Positions 48,942 to 58,195 of a stretch of 64,000 bases of DNA are shown piece by piece (the first letter of the stretch is position 1; every line of letters starts with the position of its first letter). The DNA is taken from positions 7,077,750-7,141,749 of the forward strand of contig NZ_CM007717.1 in assembly GCF_002019855.1 (NCBI RefSeq), given 5' to 3'. The notes below the pieces were generated by a model. That model saw nothing but the letters and a program-made list of their open reading frames with translations. It was not told the DNA's origin and ran no database searches. Origin of the DNA: Streptomyces antibioticus (GTDB lineage: Bacteria > Actinomycetota > Actinomycetes > Streptomycetales > Streptomycetaceae). The translations under genes were made by a program, and so were the position numbers.

Positions 48942-49610
48942 ATGGCGTATCAGGCAGGAGGGCAGCGGACCGCGTCGCGGCCCGCCCCCGACAGTCCCGA
49001 GGCGCGGGCGTACCTCCAGGACTACGCCGGGTACCTCGAGGCCGTGCCGTTCCCCTCCGTCGTGCTCGACCACCGCTGGGACGTCGTCCTGGCCAACACC
49101 GCTTTCGAGACACTTTTCCGGGACATGAGCCCGCATCCGACCGCGCTGCCGGGCGACAACTTCCTGCGGTTCGTCCTCTTCCACCCCGACGCGGCCACCC
49201 TGCTCGGTGACCACGAGTCGAGCTGGTGCCTGCCGATGCTCGCGGGCTTCGCCGCCGCGCTGGAGCGCCACGGTCACGACCATGTGCTCCAGGCGATCCG
49301 CCGCGAGATCGCCCAGGACCCGCTCATGGAGGCCGCCTACCGGCAGGGCCTGCCGCACTGGATCCGCCTGGTCGGCGAGGGCGCCGTGGAGCACGACGGC
49401 GCGATCCGCCCGCTGCTGCACCCGGACCCGCGCCGGGGGGTCACCGAGTGCCGGATCGTCGCCGACACCCCGCGCACCCTCCAGGACATGGGCTACACCC
49501 GGCTGACGATGATCCTGCGCGAGCCGCGCCCCGCCCCGGCCCCCCGCAGGACCCGTACCGCACGCCGTACCGCGAACCATCTCACCGTGGTGCCCACCCC
49601 CACAGCCTGA
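48942..49610 (+). CDS. MmyB-like ligand-binding domain protein
   Basis: A protein of 222 residues. It matches the MmyB-type PAS-like domain: YLQDYAGYLEAVPFPSVVLDHRWDVVLAN (~20-50), NFLRFVLFHPDAA (~76-90), and VTECRIVADTPRTLQDMGYTRLTMI near the end. These normally follow an XRE domain, but here no HTH is present, so it may act with a separate DNA-binding protein or as a sensor. The C-terminus is Arg/Ala/Pro-rich. Confidence 0.82.
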   Translation: MAYQAGGQRTASRPAPDSPEARAYLQDYAGYLEAVPFPSVVLDHRWDVVLANTAFETLFRDMSPHPTALPGDNFLRFVLFHPDAATLLGDHESSWCLPMLAGFAAALERHGHDHVLQAIRREIAQDPLMEAAYRQGLPHWIRLVGEGAVEHDGAIRPLLHPDPRRGVTECRIVADTPRTLQDMGYTRLTMILREPRPAPAPRRTRTARRTANHLTVVPTPTA

Positions 49611-49627
49611 CCGGGCACCGTCGGCGT

Positions 49628-50278
49628 TCAGGTCGCCGACGGCGCCTCGGTCGGCGGCGGCGAGCCGCCACCGTCGTCCTCCTCGACCTCCTCATCCTCC
49701 TCGTCCTCCTGGTAGGAGTACCGCTGCTGCTTCCAGGGGTCGGCGAGGTTGTGGTAGCCGCGCTCCTCCCAGAAGCCGCGCCGGTCGGCCGTCATGTACT
49801 CGATGCCGCGGAGCCATTTGACGCTCTTGTAGCCGTAGAGGTGGGGGACGACCAGGCGCAGCGGGAAGCCGTGTTCGGCGGTGAGGGGTTCGCCGTCGTG
49901 GTGGGTGGCCAGGAGCGTCCGCGGTGAGGTGAAGTCACCGAGGCGCAGATTGGCGGAGTAGCCGTACTCGGCCCAGGCCATGACGTGCGTGGTCCCCGGC
50001 GCGGGCGGGACCAGGTCCAGAACGCCGGCGGCGGGGATGCCGTACCACTCGTGGCCGATGGAGGTGGAACCGCTCGCGCAGTGCAGATCGGAGACCACGG
50101 TGACACGCGGCAGGGCGGCCAGATCGTCGAACCGCCACTCGTGCGTCTCGCCGGAGGCGGTGGCACCGAAGACCCGCAGATTCCAGCGCTCGGGACGGAA
50201 GCGGGGGACCGGGCCGTAGTGCGAGACGGGCCAGCCGTGCACAAGACGCTGTCCTGGAGGGATCGGATGACCGCGCAT
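49628..50278 (-). CDS. Sulfite oxidase-like molybdopterin oxidoreductase
   Basis: A protein of 216 residues. The N-terminal GWPVSHYGPVPRFRPERWNLRVFG leads into DLAALPRVTVVSDLHCASGSTSIGHEWYGIP, where the Cys should coordinate molybdenum. GFPLRLVVPHLYGYKSVKWLRGIEYM (~150-175) is the pterin-binding part. It is half the length of classical sulfite oxidase and lacks its dimer domain. The last 30 residues are a very acidic tail (EDEEDEEVEED). It acts probably as a cytoplasmic or exported redox enzyme with unknown substrate. It diverges from the M24 gene. Confidence 0.86.
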   Translation of the reverse strand: MRGHPIPPGQRLVHGWPVSHYGPVPRFRPERWNLRVFGATASGETHEWRFDDLAALPRVTVVSDLHCASGSTSIGHEWYGIPAAGVLDLVPPAPGTTHVMAWAEYGYSANLRLGDFTSPRTLLATHHDGEPLTAEHGFPLRLVVPHLYGYKSVKWLRGIEYMTADRRGFWEERGYHNLADPWKQQRYSYQEDEEDEEVEEDDGGGSPPPTEAPSAT

Positions 50279-50339
50279 GCGAGGAAAATATACGGGTGGG
50301 CTTGCAGATGCGATGTGTGACAGGCGTACTTTCGATGCC

Positions 50340-51029
50340 ATGGCACATGATGAACCCACACGGGCGGCACGTCTGCTGGACGCCCAGGCCAAGGCCGAGC
50401 GGCTCTTCACGGAGATCGGGAAGCGGGGCCTGGTCGCGCCGGGCGAGAGCGAGCGGGCCGTCAGCGACCGGGTGCGCGATCTGGCGAACGAACTGTTCGG
50501 CACCACCCGGCACTGGCACAAGCGGATCGTGCGCTCCGGCCCGAACACCCTGGCGCCCTACCGGGAGAATCCCCCGGACCGGACCATCACAGCGGACGAC
50601 ATCGTGTTCGCCGACTTCGGGCCGATCTTCGAGGAGTACGAAGCCGACTTCGGCCGTACCTTCGTCCTCGGCGACGACTCCGACAAACACCGGCTGCGCG
50701 ACGCCCTGCCCGAACTGTTCGCGGCCGGCAAGCGGTACTTCGCCGCGCACGAGGACATCACCGGCAAGCAGTTGTACGCCGAGGTGGAGCGGCTGGCCAC
50801 CGAGGCCGGCTGGGAACTCGGCGGCTGGCACGCCGGGCACCTGGTCGGCGAGTTCCCGCACGAGACGATCGACGGCGCCGACACCGAGTCGTACATCACC
50901 CCCGCCAACGACACCCCGCTGCGCCGCACCGACAAGGCCGGACGCCGCTGCCACTGGATCCTGGAGATCCATCTCGTCCACCGGGAGCGCGAGTTCGGCG
51001 GCTTCCACGAGGAACTCCTGACTCTCTGA
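50340..51029 (+). CDS. M24-family peptidase-like protein
   Basis: A protein of 229 residues. A pita-bread fold is suggested by DDIVFADFGPIFEEYEADFGRTFVLG (~85-110; two Asp ligands), GGWHAGHLVGEFPHE (~165-180; His and Glu ligands) and HWILEIHLV (~205). It lacks the N-terminal domain of aminopeptidase P. It starts at ATG 50340; only ~60 bp separate it from the divergent molybdo-enzyme gene. Confidence 0.85.
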   Translation: MAHDEPTRAARLLDAQAKAERLFTEIGKRGLVAPGESERAVSDRVRDLANELFGTTRHWHKRIVRSGPNTLAPYRENPPDRTITADDIVFADFGPIFEEYEADFGRTFVLGDDSDKHRLRDALPELFAAGKRYFAAHEDITGKQLYAEVERLATEAGWELGGWHAGHLVGEFPHETIDGADTESYITPANDTPLRRTDKAGRRCHWILEIHLVHREREFGGFHEELLTL

Positions 51030-51048
51030 CGAACCTTGGGGGCCTTGC

Positions 51049-51984
51049 GTGCTGCTGCGCCAGCTCGAATACCTGGTCGCGCTCGCCAGAGAGCGCCACT
51101 TCGTCCGCGCGGCCGCCGCCTGTTACGTCTCCCAGCCGTCGCTGTCCGCCGCGATACGGCGCCTGGAGCACGAGTTGGGCGTGCCCATCGTGCGCCGGGG
51201 GCGCAAGTACGAGGGGCTGACCCCGGAGGGTGAGGTGGTGCTCGCCTGGGCGCACCGCATCCTCGCCGAACGCGACGGCCTGCGGCAGGAGTTGTCGGCC
51301 CTGCGGGACGGGCTCACCGGCACGCTCCGCCTCGGCGTGGTCCCCACCGCGCTGCCCGTCGCGTCCCTGCTGACCAACCCGTTCTGCGAGCGCCATCCCC
51401 GCGCCCGGGTGAGCATCGAGTCGCTGTCGTCGGAGGAGATCCGGCACGGGCTCACCGAGTTCGCACTGGACGCGGCGATGACGTACCTCGACGACGAAGC
51501 CCTCGCGGGCCTGGGCCGACTGCCGCTCTACGAGGAGCGGTACGTGCTGCTCACACCGGTCGACGGCCCGCTCGCCGGGGTGTCCCGCGTGCGCTGGGCC
51601 CAGGCGGCGGCGCTCCCGCTCTGTCTGCTCGGCCCGCGGATGCGCAACCGGCGCATCATCGACGAGTGCTTCGCCGCCGACGGCGCGAAGGCGGCGCCCG
51701 CGATCGAGTCGGACACCGTCGCCGGGCTGTACGCCCATCTGCCGGGCGGCCGGTGGTCGAGCGTGATCTCGCACGCGTGGCTGCACATGTCCGGCGTGCC
51801 GGAGGGCATGCGGGTGGTCCCCCTGGAAGGCCCCGCGCACGGCCCGCGCGTCGGCCTGGTGACCGGCCCGGACGAGCCGCCCTCCGTCCTCGCCGGCGCC
51901 CTGCTCACGGTCGCCCGCGAGGCCGACGTACGCCAGGCCCTGGACGCGCTCCTGCGTGCCCACCTCGGCGGGGACGAGCACTGA
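51049..51984 (+). CDS. LysR-family transcription factor
   Basis: A protein of 311 residues with an N-terminal winged HTH (LLRQLEYLVALARERHFVRAAAACYVSQPSLSAAIRRLE) and a two-lobe effector domain (TLRLGVVPTALPVAS onward). The place before a formate-dehydrogenase-like gene suggests that it controls that gene, possibly in response to formate or CO2-related signals. It starts at GTG 51049 after GGGGG. Confidence 0.92.
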   Translation: MLLRQLEYLVALARERHFVRAAAACYVSQPSLSAAIRRLEHELGVPIVRRGRKYEGLTPEGEVVLAWAHRILAERDGLRQELSALRDGLTGTLRLGVVPTALPVASLLTNPFCERHPRARVSIESLSSEEIRHGLTEFALDAAMTYLDDEALAGLGRLPLYEERYVLLTPVDGPLAGVSRVRWAQAAALPLCLLGPRMRNRRIIDECFAADGAKAAPAIESDTVAGLYAHLPGGRWSSVISHAWLHMSGVPEGMRVVPLEGPAHGPRVGLVTGPDEPPSVLAGALLTVAREADVRQALDALLRAHLGGDEH

Positions 51985-52088
51985 TAGCTGTCGGCTATAC
52001 GGCCATAGCGAGGATCGCTTTGACCGGGCCCTTCGACGGCGGCGATCGTGAACACACCTTCCCGCGAGGCCAGTTGAGGAGCCGTGAC

Positions 52089-53249
52089 ATGGCCAAGGTG
52101 CTCTGCGTCCTGTACGACGACCCCACCGACGGATACCCGACGACGTACGCCCGCGACGACCTCCCCGCGATCGACCACTACCCGGGAGGCCAGACCACCC
52201 CCACCCCCGAGGCGATCGACTTCACCCCCGGACACCTCCTGGGCAGCGTCTCCGGCGAACTCGGCCTGCGCGCCTACCTGGAGAAGGCCGGGCACACCCT
52301 CGTCGTCACCTCCGACAAGGACGGCGCCGGCTCGGTCTTCGACCGTGAACTCGCCGACGCGGACGTGGTGATCTCCCAGCCCTTCTGGCCCGCCTACCTC
52401 ACCCCCGAGCGCATCGCCGCCGCGAAGAACCTCAAGCTCGCCGTCACCGCCGGCATCGGCTCCGACCACGTCGACCTCGACGCGGCCGTCGCCCACGGCG
52501 TGACGGTCGCCGAGGTGACGTACAGCAACAGCATCAGCGTCGCCGAGCACGTGGTGATGATGACGCTGTCCCTGGTCCGCAACTACCTGCCCTCCCACCA
52601 GGTCGTCCTCGACGGCGGCTGGAACATCGCCGACTGCGTGACCCGCTCGTACGACCTGGAGGGCATGCACGTCGGCACGGTCGCCGCCGGCCGCATCGGA
52701 CTCGCGGTCCTGCGCCGCCTCGCGCCCTTCGACGTCAAGCTCCACTACACCGACCGGCACCGGCTGCCGCGCGAACTGGAGCGGGAACTCGGGCTGGTCT
52801 TCCACGAGAGCGCGGCCGACATGGTGCCGCACTGCGACGTCGTCACCGTCAACGCGCCGCTCCACCCGGAGACCGAGGGCCTGTTCGGCGACGAACTGCT
52901 GGGCACGATGAAGCGCGGCGCGTACCTCATCAACACCGCCCGTGCCCGGATCGTCGACCGGGACGCCGTCGACCGCGCCCTGCGCTCAGGGCAGTTGGCG
53001 GGCTACGCGGGCGACGTGTGGTTCCCGCAGCCCGCCCCCGCCGACCACCCCTGGCGCACCATGCCCCACCACGGCATGACCCCGCACATCTCCGGCTCCT
53101 CCCTCTCCGCGCAGGCCCGTTACGCGGCCGGCACCCGGGAGATCCTGGAGTCCTGGTTCGCGGGGCGCCCGATCCGCGACGAGTACCTGATCGTCGACGG
53201 CGGCGCGCTGGCCGGGACGGGCGCCCACTCCTACTCGGTGACCACGTGA
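52089..53249 (+). CDS. fdh: NAD-dependent formate dehydrogenase (D-2-hydroxyacid dehydrogenase family)
   Basis: A protein of 386 residues, the usual FDH length. The first ~120 residues include VLYDDPTDGYPTTYARDDLP and QPFWPAYLT, characteristic of bacterial FDH. VGTVAAGRIGLAVLRRL (~195; NAD-binding GxGxxG-like with AAGRIG), INTARARIVDRDAV (~285; catalytic Arg) and HHGMTPHISGSSLSAQARYA (~335; catalytic His and Ser) follow. It oxidises formate to CO2, reducing NAD. It lies immediately downstream of the LysR gene. Confidence 0.92.
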   Translation: MAKVLCVLYDDPTDGYPTTYARDDLPAIDHYPGGQTTPTPEAIDFTPGHLLGSVSGELGLRAYLEKAGHTLVVTSDKDGAGSVFDRELADADVVISQPFWPAYLTPERIAAAKNLKLAVTAGIGSDHVDLDAAVAHGVTVAEVTYSNSISVAEHVVMMTLSLVRNYLPSHQVVLDGGWNIADCVTRSYDLEGMHVGTVAAGRIGLAVLRRLAPFDVKLHYTDRHRLPRELERELGLVFHESAADMVPHCDVVTVNAPLHPETEGLFGDELLGTMKRGAYLINTARARIVDRDAVDRALRSGQLAGYAGDVWFPQPAPADHPWRTMPHHGMTPHISGSSLSAQARYAAGTREILESWFAGRPIRDEYLIVDGGALAGTGAHSYSVTT

Positions 53250-53265
53250 GCCGAGGGGCGCTCTC

Positions 53266-54081
53266 CTAGGCGAGCAGGGCGGTGACCGCCTCTCTGAGTG
53301 TGACGGGCGGACGGCCCAGCACATGGGCGAGGTCGTCGGTCCCCAACTCCAGCTCACCGGCGCGCACTTGGCTCTCCAGCCAACCATGGGCGCCGGGAGC
53401 CGGTTCGGTGCGCTCCCGTGCGACGACCGGGGTGCCGGACACCGCTGTCAGCACCTCGGCCAGCTCCGGGTACGTCCACCGGGTGCCTGTGAAGTCGTGG
53501 GCCCGGCCCAGGTGGTGTTCCTCGGTGAGGACACGTACGGCCGCCTCCGCGAGGTCGGCGCGGAACACGGTGTTGAGGCCACGGCCTCCGGTGCCGTGCG
53601 GGAGTTCACCGGAGGCGACGGCGTCCCGCAGACCCGCGTGCAGGAACGCCTCGCTGTAGAAGGGGTGGCGCAGCACGGTGTGCGGCAGACCGCTGTCGCT
53701 CAACGCGCGCTCGGTGGCGTGGTGGGCCGCGGTGACCCCCTCGGGCCGGGTGCCGGCACCCAGGAAGCTCGTGTAGACGACATGACCGACCCCGGCGGCG
53801 CGGGCCGCTTCGAGGGCGGTGCGGTGCTGGATGATCCGGCGGGCGGGGTCGAGTTCGGGGGAGGAGACCAGCAGCAGCCGGTCCACGCCCTTGAACGCGG
53901 TCCGCAGGCTGCCGGGATCGTCGTAGTCCCCGCGCCGCACCTCGACCCCCTCGGCGGCGAGATCCTCGGCCCGCTCCGGCGCGCGGACGACGGCGACGAC
54001 GGACTCGGCGGGCAGCAGTCGCCCTAATCCTGCGACGACCAGTCGGCCGTAGGCTCCGGAGGCGGCGGTGACTGCGATCAT
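53266..54081 (-). CDS. NmrA-like NAD(P)-binding SDR
   Basis: A protein of 271 residues. TAASGAYGRLVVAGL is the Rossmann loop, VVRAPERAEDLAAEGVEVRRGDYDDPGSL the following segments, and VYTSFLGAG replaces a YxxxK active site. The pattern is that of quinone oxidoreductase 2/NmrA proteins, acting as NAD(P)H-dependent reductases or redox sensors. It is convergent with the fdh gene. Function cannot be named further. Confidence 0.85.
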   Translation of the reverse strand: MIAVTAASGAYGRLVVAGLGRLLPAESVVAVVRAPERAEDLAAEGVEVRRGDYDDPGSLRTAFKGVDRLLLVSSPELDPARRIIQHRTALEAARAAGVGHVVYTSFLGAGTRPEGVTAAHHATERALSDSGLPHTVLRHPFYSEAFLHAGLRDAVASGELPHGTGGRGLNTVFRADLAEAAVRVLTEEHHLGRAHDFTGTRWTYPELAEVLTAVSGTPVVARERTEPAPGAHGWLESQVRAGELELGTDDLAHVLGRPPVTLREAVTALLA

Positions 54082-54168
54082 GCGGAACTCCCTCGGGGGT
54101 GGGCTGCGACCGGCACACGATCAGCCACGTGTCCCGGCGCCGTCAAAGGCTTTTCGCCGCCCCGCCCG

Positions 54169-57100
54169 TCAGCCGCCGATGTGCACGAGATTCGCCCAAC
54201 CGACCGGCAGGCCAGGGGCGTTGCGGCGCGCCCGGACCGTCGTAAGGTGCAGGGCCCGCGCCGGGTCGTCGCCCTCGGCGAGCCGTCGGTGGAAGTGCCG
54301 GGCGAGCCGGCGGCCCGTCGCGTCCGGCATCGGCCAGAGCGTGCCGACGACATCGGGGTAACCCGCGATCAGGAAGGCGCCCGCGATGTGGACCGACTCG
54401 TCGGGGATCTCCGCCCCGGGCCGCGCCGCGTCACAGATCGACAGGTACGCCAACTCCACGGACGACAGGTCGAGTCGGGCGATGTCGCCGACCGTCAGCT
54501 CGTCGTCCGCCTCGTGCAGCACCAGCCGGCTCAAGGAGGGCGAGCGGGGGTCGGAGCGGGTGTGGCACGTGAAGTGCGCCCGGGGGTGCCGGGGCAGTTC
54601 GGCCAGCAGCCGGGCCCGGGTGGCCTCGCCGTCGGCGAGGACGGTGGTCGCCGGATGGATCGCGGCGACCGCGTCGGCCTCGGAGTGCGCGCCCGGCAAC
54701 GGCACTTCGGTGCCGCTCGCCGTCCGCCCGACCGCCACCGCCAGCAGCCCGGCACCGGCCGACGGGGTGGTCCGCCGGGCTCGCACCCGGCTCAGGGCCG
54801 TGATCGTCGGCGTGTAGGAGGAGACGACCCGGTCCAGGACCGTCCGCCCATCGCCCGCGAGGTGGTGTCCGGCCGCGTGCAGCGGGAGATGGCTCAGCGG
54901 GCCGGTGGGGCACCACCACAGGCGGGGGAGCGGGCTGTTCGGGCCCGGCGGCGGTGCCGCGACCGCGAGCACCGGTTCGGCCATGTGGTCCCAGAGCCAG
55001 GCCAGGGCGTCGAGCATCGCCTTGCCGCCGTGGTCGTCCGGATCCTCCACGGCCGTCAGGAACGTGTCGACGAGTGCGCCGACCCTCTCCGGGGTGACCG
55101 CGGGCAGCGGCACGACCGTGACCCCGTCCGGCCGTACGACGAGCGCGTCCGTCCTGAGCGCGCTGAGGTTGAGCACGACGATCGGCCCCCGCTCGGACAC
55201 CGACAGCAACTCCTCCTCCGTCAGCCCGGACATGAACCTCTCGTGGCCCGGGACCTCGCGGATCTGCGCCCGCAGGATCTGGAGATTGCGGCCGGCGACC
55301 CGATGCCGGTCGGCGAGGCGTCCGTCGCCCGGGAGACCGGCGGTCGCGAGGATCATGCGGGCGCCGAGCGCCGAGGCGGACTCGTCGCGCCTCTTGAGCT
55401 GTTCGGCCAGTTGACGGGCGAGATCCGGTGCGGAGTTCCGCAGCGCCCGTACCTCGTCGTAGAGGGAGAGTTCCTGCGTCAGCAGAACGCTGCGGCCCAG
55501 TTCCAGGAGGGTGAGTGCCTCCAGCGGACTCTCGGCGTTCAGGGAATAGGCCGCGCCCATGGAGGCCATTCCGGAGAAACGCCGCAGGGCGCTCTCCTGG
55601 GACTGGCGGCTGACCTCGGTGGCGGTCAGCCGCGCCATTGCGCGCAGCGCGCCGAGATGGGCCAGGCCGGCCTCGTGCCAGGACTCTTCCGAGACGGCGA
55701 GATCCGCCCACCGCCGGGCACACTCGATCTGCACGTGGAGGTCCCCGTGGTCGAGCTTGGAGCACTCGAACAGCATGTTCCGCGCGGCCCGCCGCATGTC
55801 GGGGTCCGGTTCCCGGTCCGTGTGGTCGAGCAGCAGGGCGGCGCCCTGCACCAGGTACGCCGCCTTCAGTTCCGCGGGCAGATCGTCGGTCTTCAGCGCC
55901 CGCAGGGTGGCGTGGATGCCGCGCGCCAGATGGGAGGCGTCGCCCGTGTCCTCGTAGATCAGCCGTGCGCCCCGGCCGTAGCGGGCCAGGTGCCGGTGCC
56001 GGTCGGAACGCCCCCGGCTGAGCCGCATCGCCGTCAGCGTGGCCTCCAGCGCGCCGTCCAGGTCGGCGGTGGACCGCGTCTTCTCGTACCGCGCCAGCCA
56101 GATGTCGGCGAGGGCGCCGACCGCGTCGAGCCGGCCGGGGTGGCCCTCGGGGAGGGAGCCGATCGCCAGGCGTTGCAGGGGCACCGCCACGTCCACGACA
56201 CCCCGGCCGCCGTGCGCCGCGTGGCTGAGCAGCCGGGCGTACGCCGCCTGCTCCAGGTACCGGTGGCGCGCGGGTTCCGTCGGGCGGGCGGCGGCCAGGG
56301 CACGCCGTGACATCGTCACGGACTCGCGCAGGACCCGTTCGTCGCCGTTCACCGGATACATCAGGCGCAACGCCCTTGCCAGTGCCAGCAGATGGTCCGG
56401 GCGGGGGTCGCGGTCCACCGCCTCCCGCAACGCCACGATCGCGGTTTCCAGGTCGCGCACCGAGCCGGTCGCCTCATGGGCCGCCAGGAACGGCGAGCCC
56501 AGGACGTACCCGTCCTCGGCGCTGACCGTCTCCTCGGTGAAGTCCCGGCCCAACACGGCCATGCGAAGGGCCTGTTCACGATGCTCGTCCTCACCGGTGC
56601 GCTGGAAGAGCGCGGTGAAGGTACGGCTGAGGAGGCTCTGGCAGGCGGCCTTGAGCCGGTCGGAGGCGGAGGGCGCACGAATGGCCCGCACGGCGTGGTG
56701 CACCGCGCGGAAGAGGGCGTCCGTTCCCTCCTCGTGCGCGGCGAGGTCGAGCAGCGCGATGCTCAACTCGTGCGCGATGTCGGGGTACGGATCCGCCGGG
56801 TCCGGGCCAGATGTCGGGGCCGCGACGGCGGCCGCGCGTTCCCCCAGCTCGACCGCGCGTCGCAGCGGTGCGGTGTCGCCCGTCTCGCGGTACAGCGCGT
56901 ACAGGCAGCGGGCCGCCAGCGACAGCGCGAAGGGGCCGGGCGCGCGGACCCGCCGCGCGAGCATCGGGTCCAGCAGGGCGATCGCCTCCGTGAGCAGGGC
57001 GATGCGCGGGGCGTTGGGGTCGGGGTCCGGTGCGGGCAGGGAGACACCCAGCGAGGCGCCGGGAGCGACCCGGTCGACCACGCCGTTGACGATCGCCGCC

Positions 57101-57210
57101 ATCGCCGCGTCCTCAAGGGTGGGGACGGTCACCGGCTCCGAGAAGAGGAAGCGGCGGTACAGCCCGGCGGCGGCCTCGATGCGGGCGTCCTTCCCTTTGA
57201 ACCGGGCCAT
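54169..57210 (-). CDS. TPR-CHAT (caspase-like) protein
   Basis: A protein of 1013 residues. The first ~700 residues are helical tetratricopeptide-like repeats (for example LSLAARCLYALYRETGDTAP). The last ~270 residues form a CHAT domain: LSHLPLHAAGHHLAGD, HFTCHTRSD (catalytic His) and LSICDAARPG (catalytic Cys), then SVHIAGAFLIAGYPDVVGTLWPM. The dyad is intact, so it may be a peptidase. CHAT proteins are associated with bacterial conflict and programmed death systems. One base separates it from the next upstream gene, so it is operonic with 57212-57862. Confidence 0.9.
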   Translation of the reverse strand: MARFKGKDARIEAAAGLYRRFLFSEPVTVPTLEDAAMAAIVNGVVDRVAPGASLGVSLPAPDPDPNAPRIALLTEAIALLDPMLARRVRAPGPFALSLAARCLYALYRETGDTAPLRRAVELGERAAAVAAPTSGPDPADPYPDIAHELSIALLDLAAHEEGTDALFRAVHHAVRAIRAPSASDRLKAACQSLLSRTFTALFQRTGEDEHREQALRMAVLGRDFTEETVSAEDGYVLGSPFLAAHEATGSVRDLETAIVALREAVDRDPRPDHLLALARALRLMYPVNGDERVLRESVTMSRRALAAARPTEPARHRYLEQAAYARLLSHAAHGGRGVVDVAVPLQRLAIGSLPEGHPGRLDAVGALADIWLARYEKTRSTADLDGALEATLTAMRLSRGRSDRHRHLARYGRGARLIYEDTGDASHLARGIHATLRALKTDDLPAELKAAYLVQGAALLLDHTDREPDPDMRRAARNMLFECSKLDHGDLHVQIECARRWADLAVSEESWHEAGLAHLGALRAMARLTATEVSRQSQESALRRFSGMASMGAAYSLNAESPLEALTLLELGRSVLLTQELSLYDEVRALRNSAPDLARQLAEQLKRRDESASALGARMILATAGLPGDGRLADRHRVAGRNLQILRAQIREVPGHERFMSGLTEEELLSVSERGPIVVLNLSALRTDALVVRPDGVTVVPLPAVTPERVGALVDTFLTAVEDPDDHGGKAMLDALAWLWDHMAEPVLAVAAPPPGPNSPLPRLWWCPTGPLSHLPLHAAGHHLAGDGRTVLDRVVSSYTPTITALSRVRARRTTPSAGAGLLAVAVGRTASGTEVPLPGAHSEADAVAAIHPATTVLADGEATRARLLAELPRHPRAHFTCHTRSDPRSPSLSRLVLHEADDELTVGDIARLDLSSVELAYLSICDAARPGAEIPDESVHIAGAFLIAGYPDVVGTLWPMPDATGRRLARHFHRRLAEGDDPARALHLTTVRARRNAPGLPVGWANLVHIGG

Positions 57211-57211
57211 C

Positions 57212-57862
57212 TCACTCCCCGGTTGAGAGGGACGCGAGCTGTTCGCTCCACTCCCGCTCCAGGTGCTGCCGGGTACGCGTGATCCTCTCGCGCTCCTGCG
57301 GGCTGCGGCCCAGCGCCGGGTCGACCTCGGACAGCAGCCGGAGAGCCTCCCGCCAACGGCTGGTCAACGCGTCGTGGTCGAGCCCCAGGGCGAGGGACAG
57401 ATGCCCGCCGGCGTACACGGCCTGGGCGTGGTCCAACTCGCGGTAGGGCGAGGGTTCGTACCGCCACAGCACATTGAGCGCGTCGATCAGACGGCGTACG
57501 TCCCGCGGCTCCTTGACCAGCGGCACCGCCTTCCAGGCACCGGCCGTGCCGGCGATGGCGACGAAGTTCGCCAGCGACTCGCCCAACGGGTCCGAGGCCA
57601 GCAGCCGTCCGGCGGCGTGCAACACGGACGCGGCACACAGCGCGGCGTCGAGCGGCGGCAGCGTCTTCAACGGAGCCGCCACCGCCTCTAGTTGGTCCGT
57701 CGACGTGAACTCCCGCATCTTGACGGCGGCGTACAGCTTCGGCAGCACGGGTTTGAGCACGTTCTCGACATACTCGGGATCCGCCGAGAAGTCGGCGAAC
57801 GCCGCGTTGGCCTCGCGGATCAGCGAGTCGACGGTGCGTGCCTTCTTGTTGAACAGGGCCAC
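57212..57862 (-). CDS. Helical protein encoded with CHAT gene
   Basis: A protein of 216 residues, mostly alpha-helix, starting MALFNKKARTVDSLI and including ANAAFADFSADPEYVENVL and RELDHAQAVYAGGHLSLALG. It has no catalytic motif I recognise. It has a strong ribosome site (AGGGAGGGG) and ends one base before the CHAT gene. It may be the regulator, partner or substrate of the CHAT protein. Confidence 0.65.
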   Translation of the reverse strand: MALFNKKARTVDSLIREANAAFADFSADPEYVENVLKPVLPKLYAAVKMREFTSTDQLEAVAAPLKTLPPLDAALCAASVLHAAGRLLASDPLGESLANFVAIAGTAGAWKAVPLVKEPRDVRRLIDALNVLWRYEPSPYRELDHAQAVYAGGHLSLALGLDHDALTSRWREALRLLSEVDPALGRSPQERERITRTRQHLEREWSEQLASLSTGE

Positions 57863-57885
57863 GAAGCCCCTCCCTTGACGTCAGG

Positions 57886-58095
57886 TCAGCTCGTGTGACG
57901 GCTCTGCCAGGTGTGCGGGTCCAGGGCGCCTTCGCTCACCATGCGGACGACGAAATCGGCCGCGTTGCGGGCCGCGGCGGCCTGCACGTCGTCGGTCTTG
58001 CCGACGCCCCAGTCCGAGACGGCCTTCACCGGCTGAGCGGGCACCTCCGTCGGCACGATCCCCCCGTAACTGTGGTTCGCCTGATCGGCGTTCAT
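57886..58095 (-). CDS. Small protein at the head of the CHAT operon
   Basis: A protein of 69 residues (start uncertain; 58116 and 58137 are also possible). It contains SYGGIVPTEVPAQPVKAVSDWG and a helical end VQAAAARNAADFVVRMVSEG. It lies 24 bp before the 216-residue protein gene on the same strand. It could be a substrate or peptide component of the CHAT system; this is inferred from position. Confidence 0.5.
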   Translation of the reverse strand: MNADQANHSYGGIVPTEVPAQPVKAVSDWGVGKTDDVQAAAARNAADFVVRMVSEGALDPHTWQSRHTS

Positions 58096-58195
58096 CGTCA
58101 GGTCATGACGATCGCACATCGGATGTCCGGAACTCACCGTTTTCGAAGGGAGCGTGACACCGTCGTAGGAGGGCTCGGGGCCGTCGGCCCCGCGC

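Noticed and set aside
54181..56310. 709-codon plus-strand frame antisense to the CHAT gene
   Set aside because: Arg/Gly-rich shadow; the minus-strand frame has TPR and CHAT motifs.
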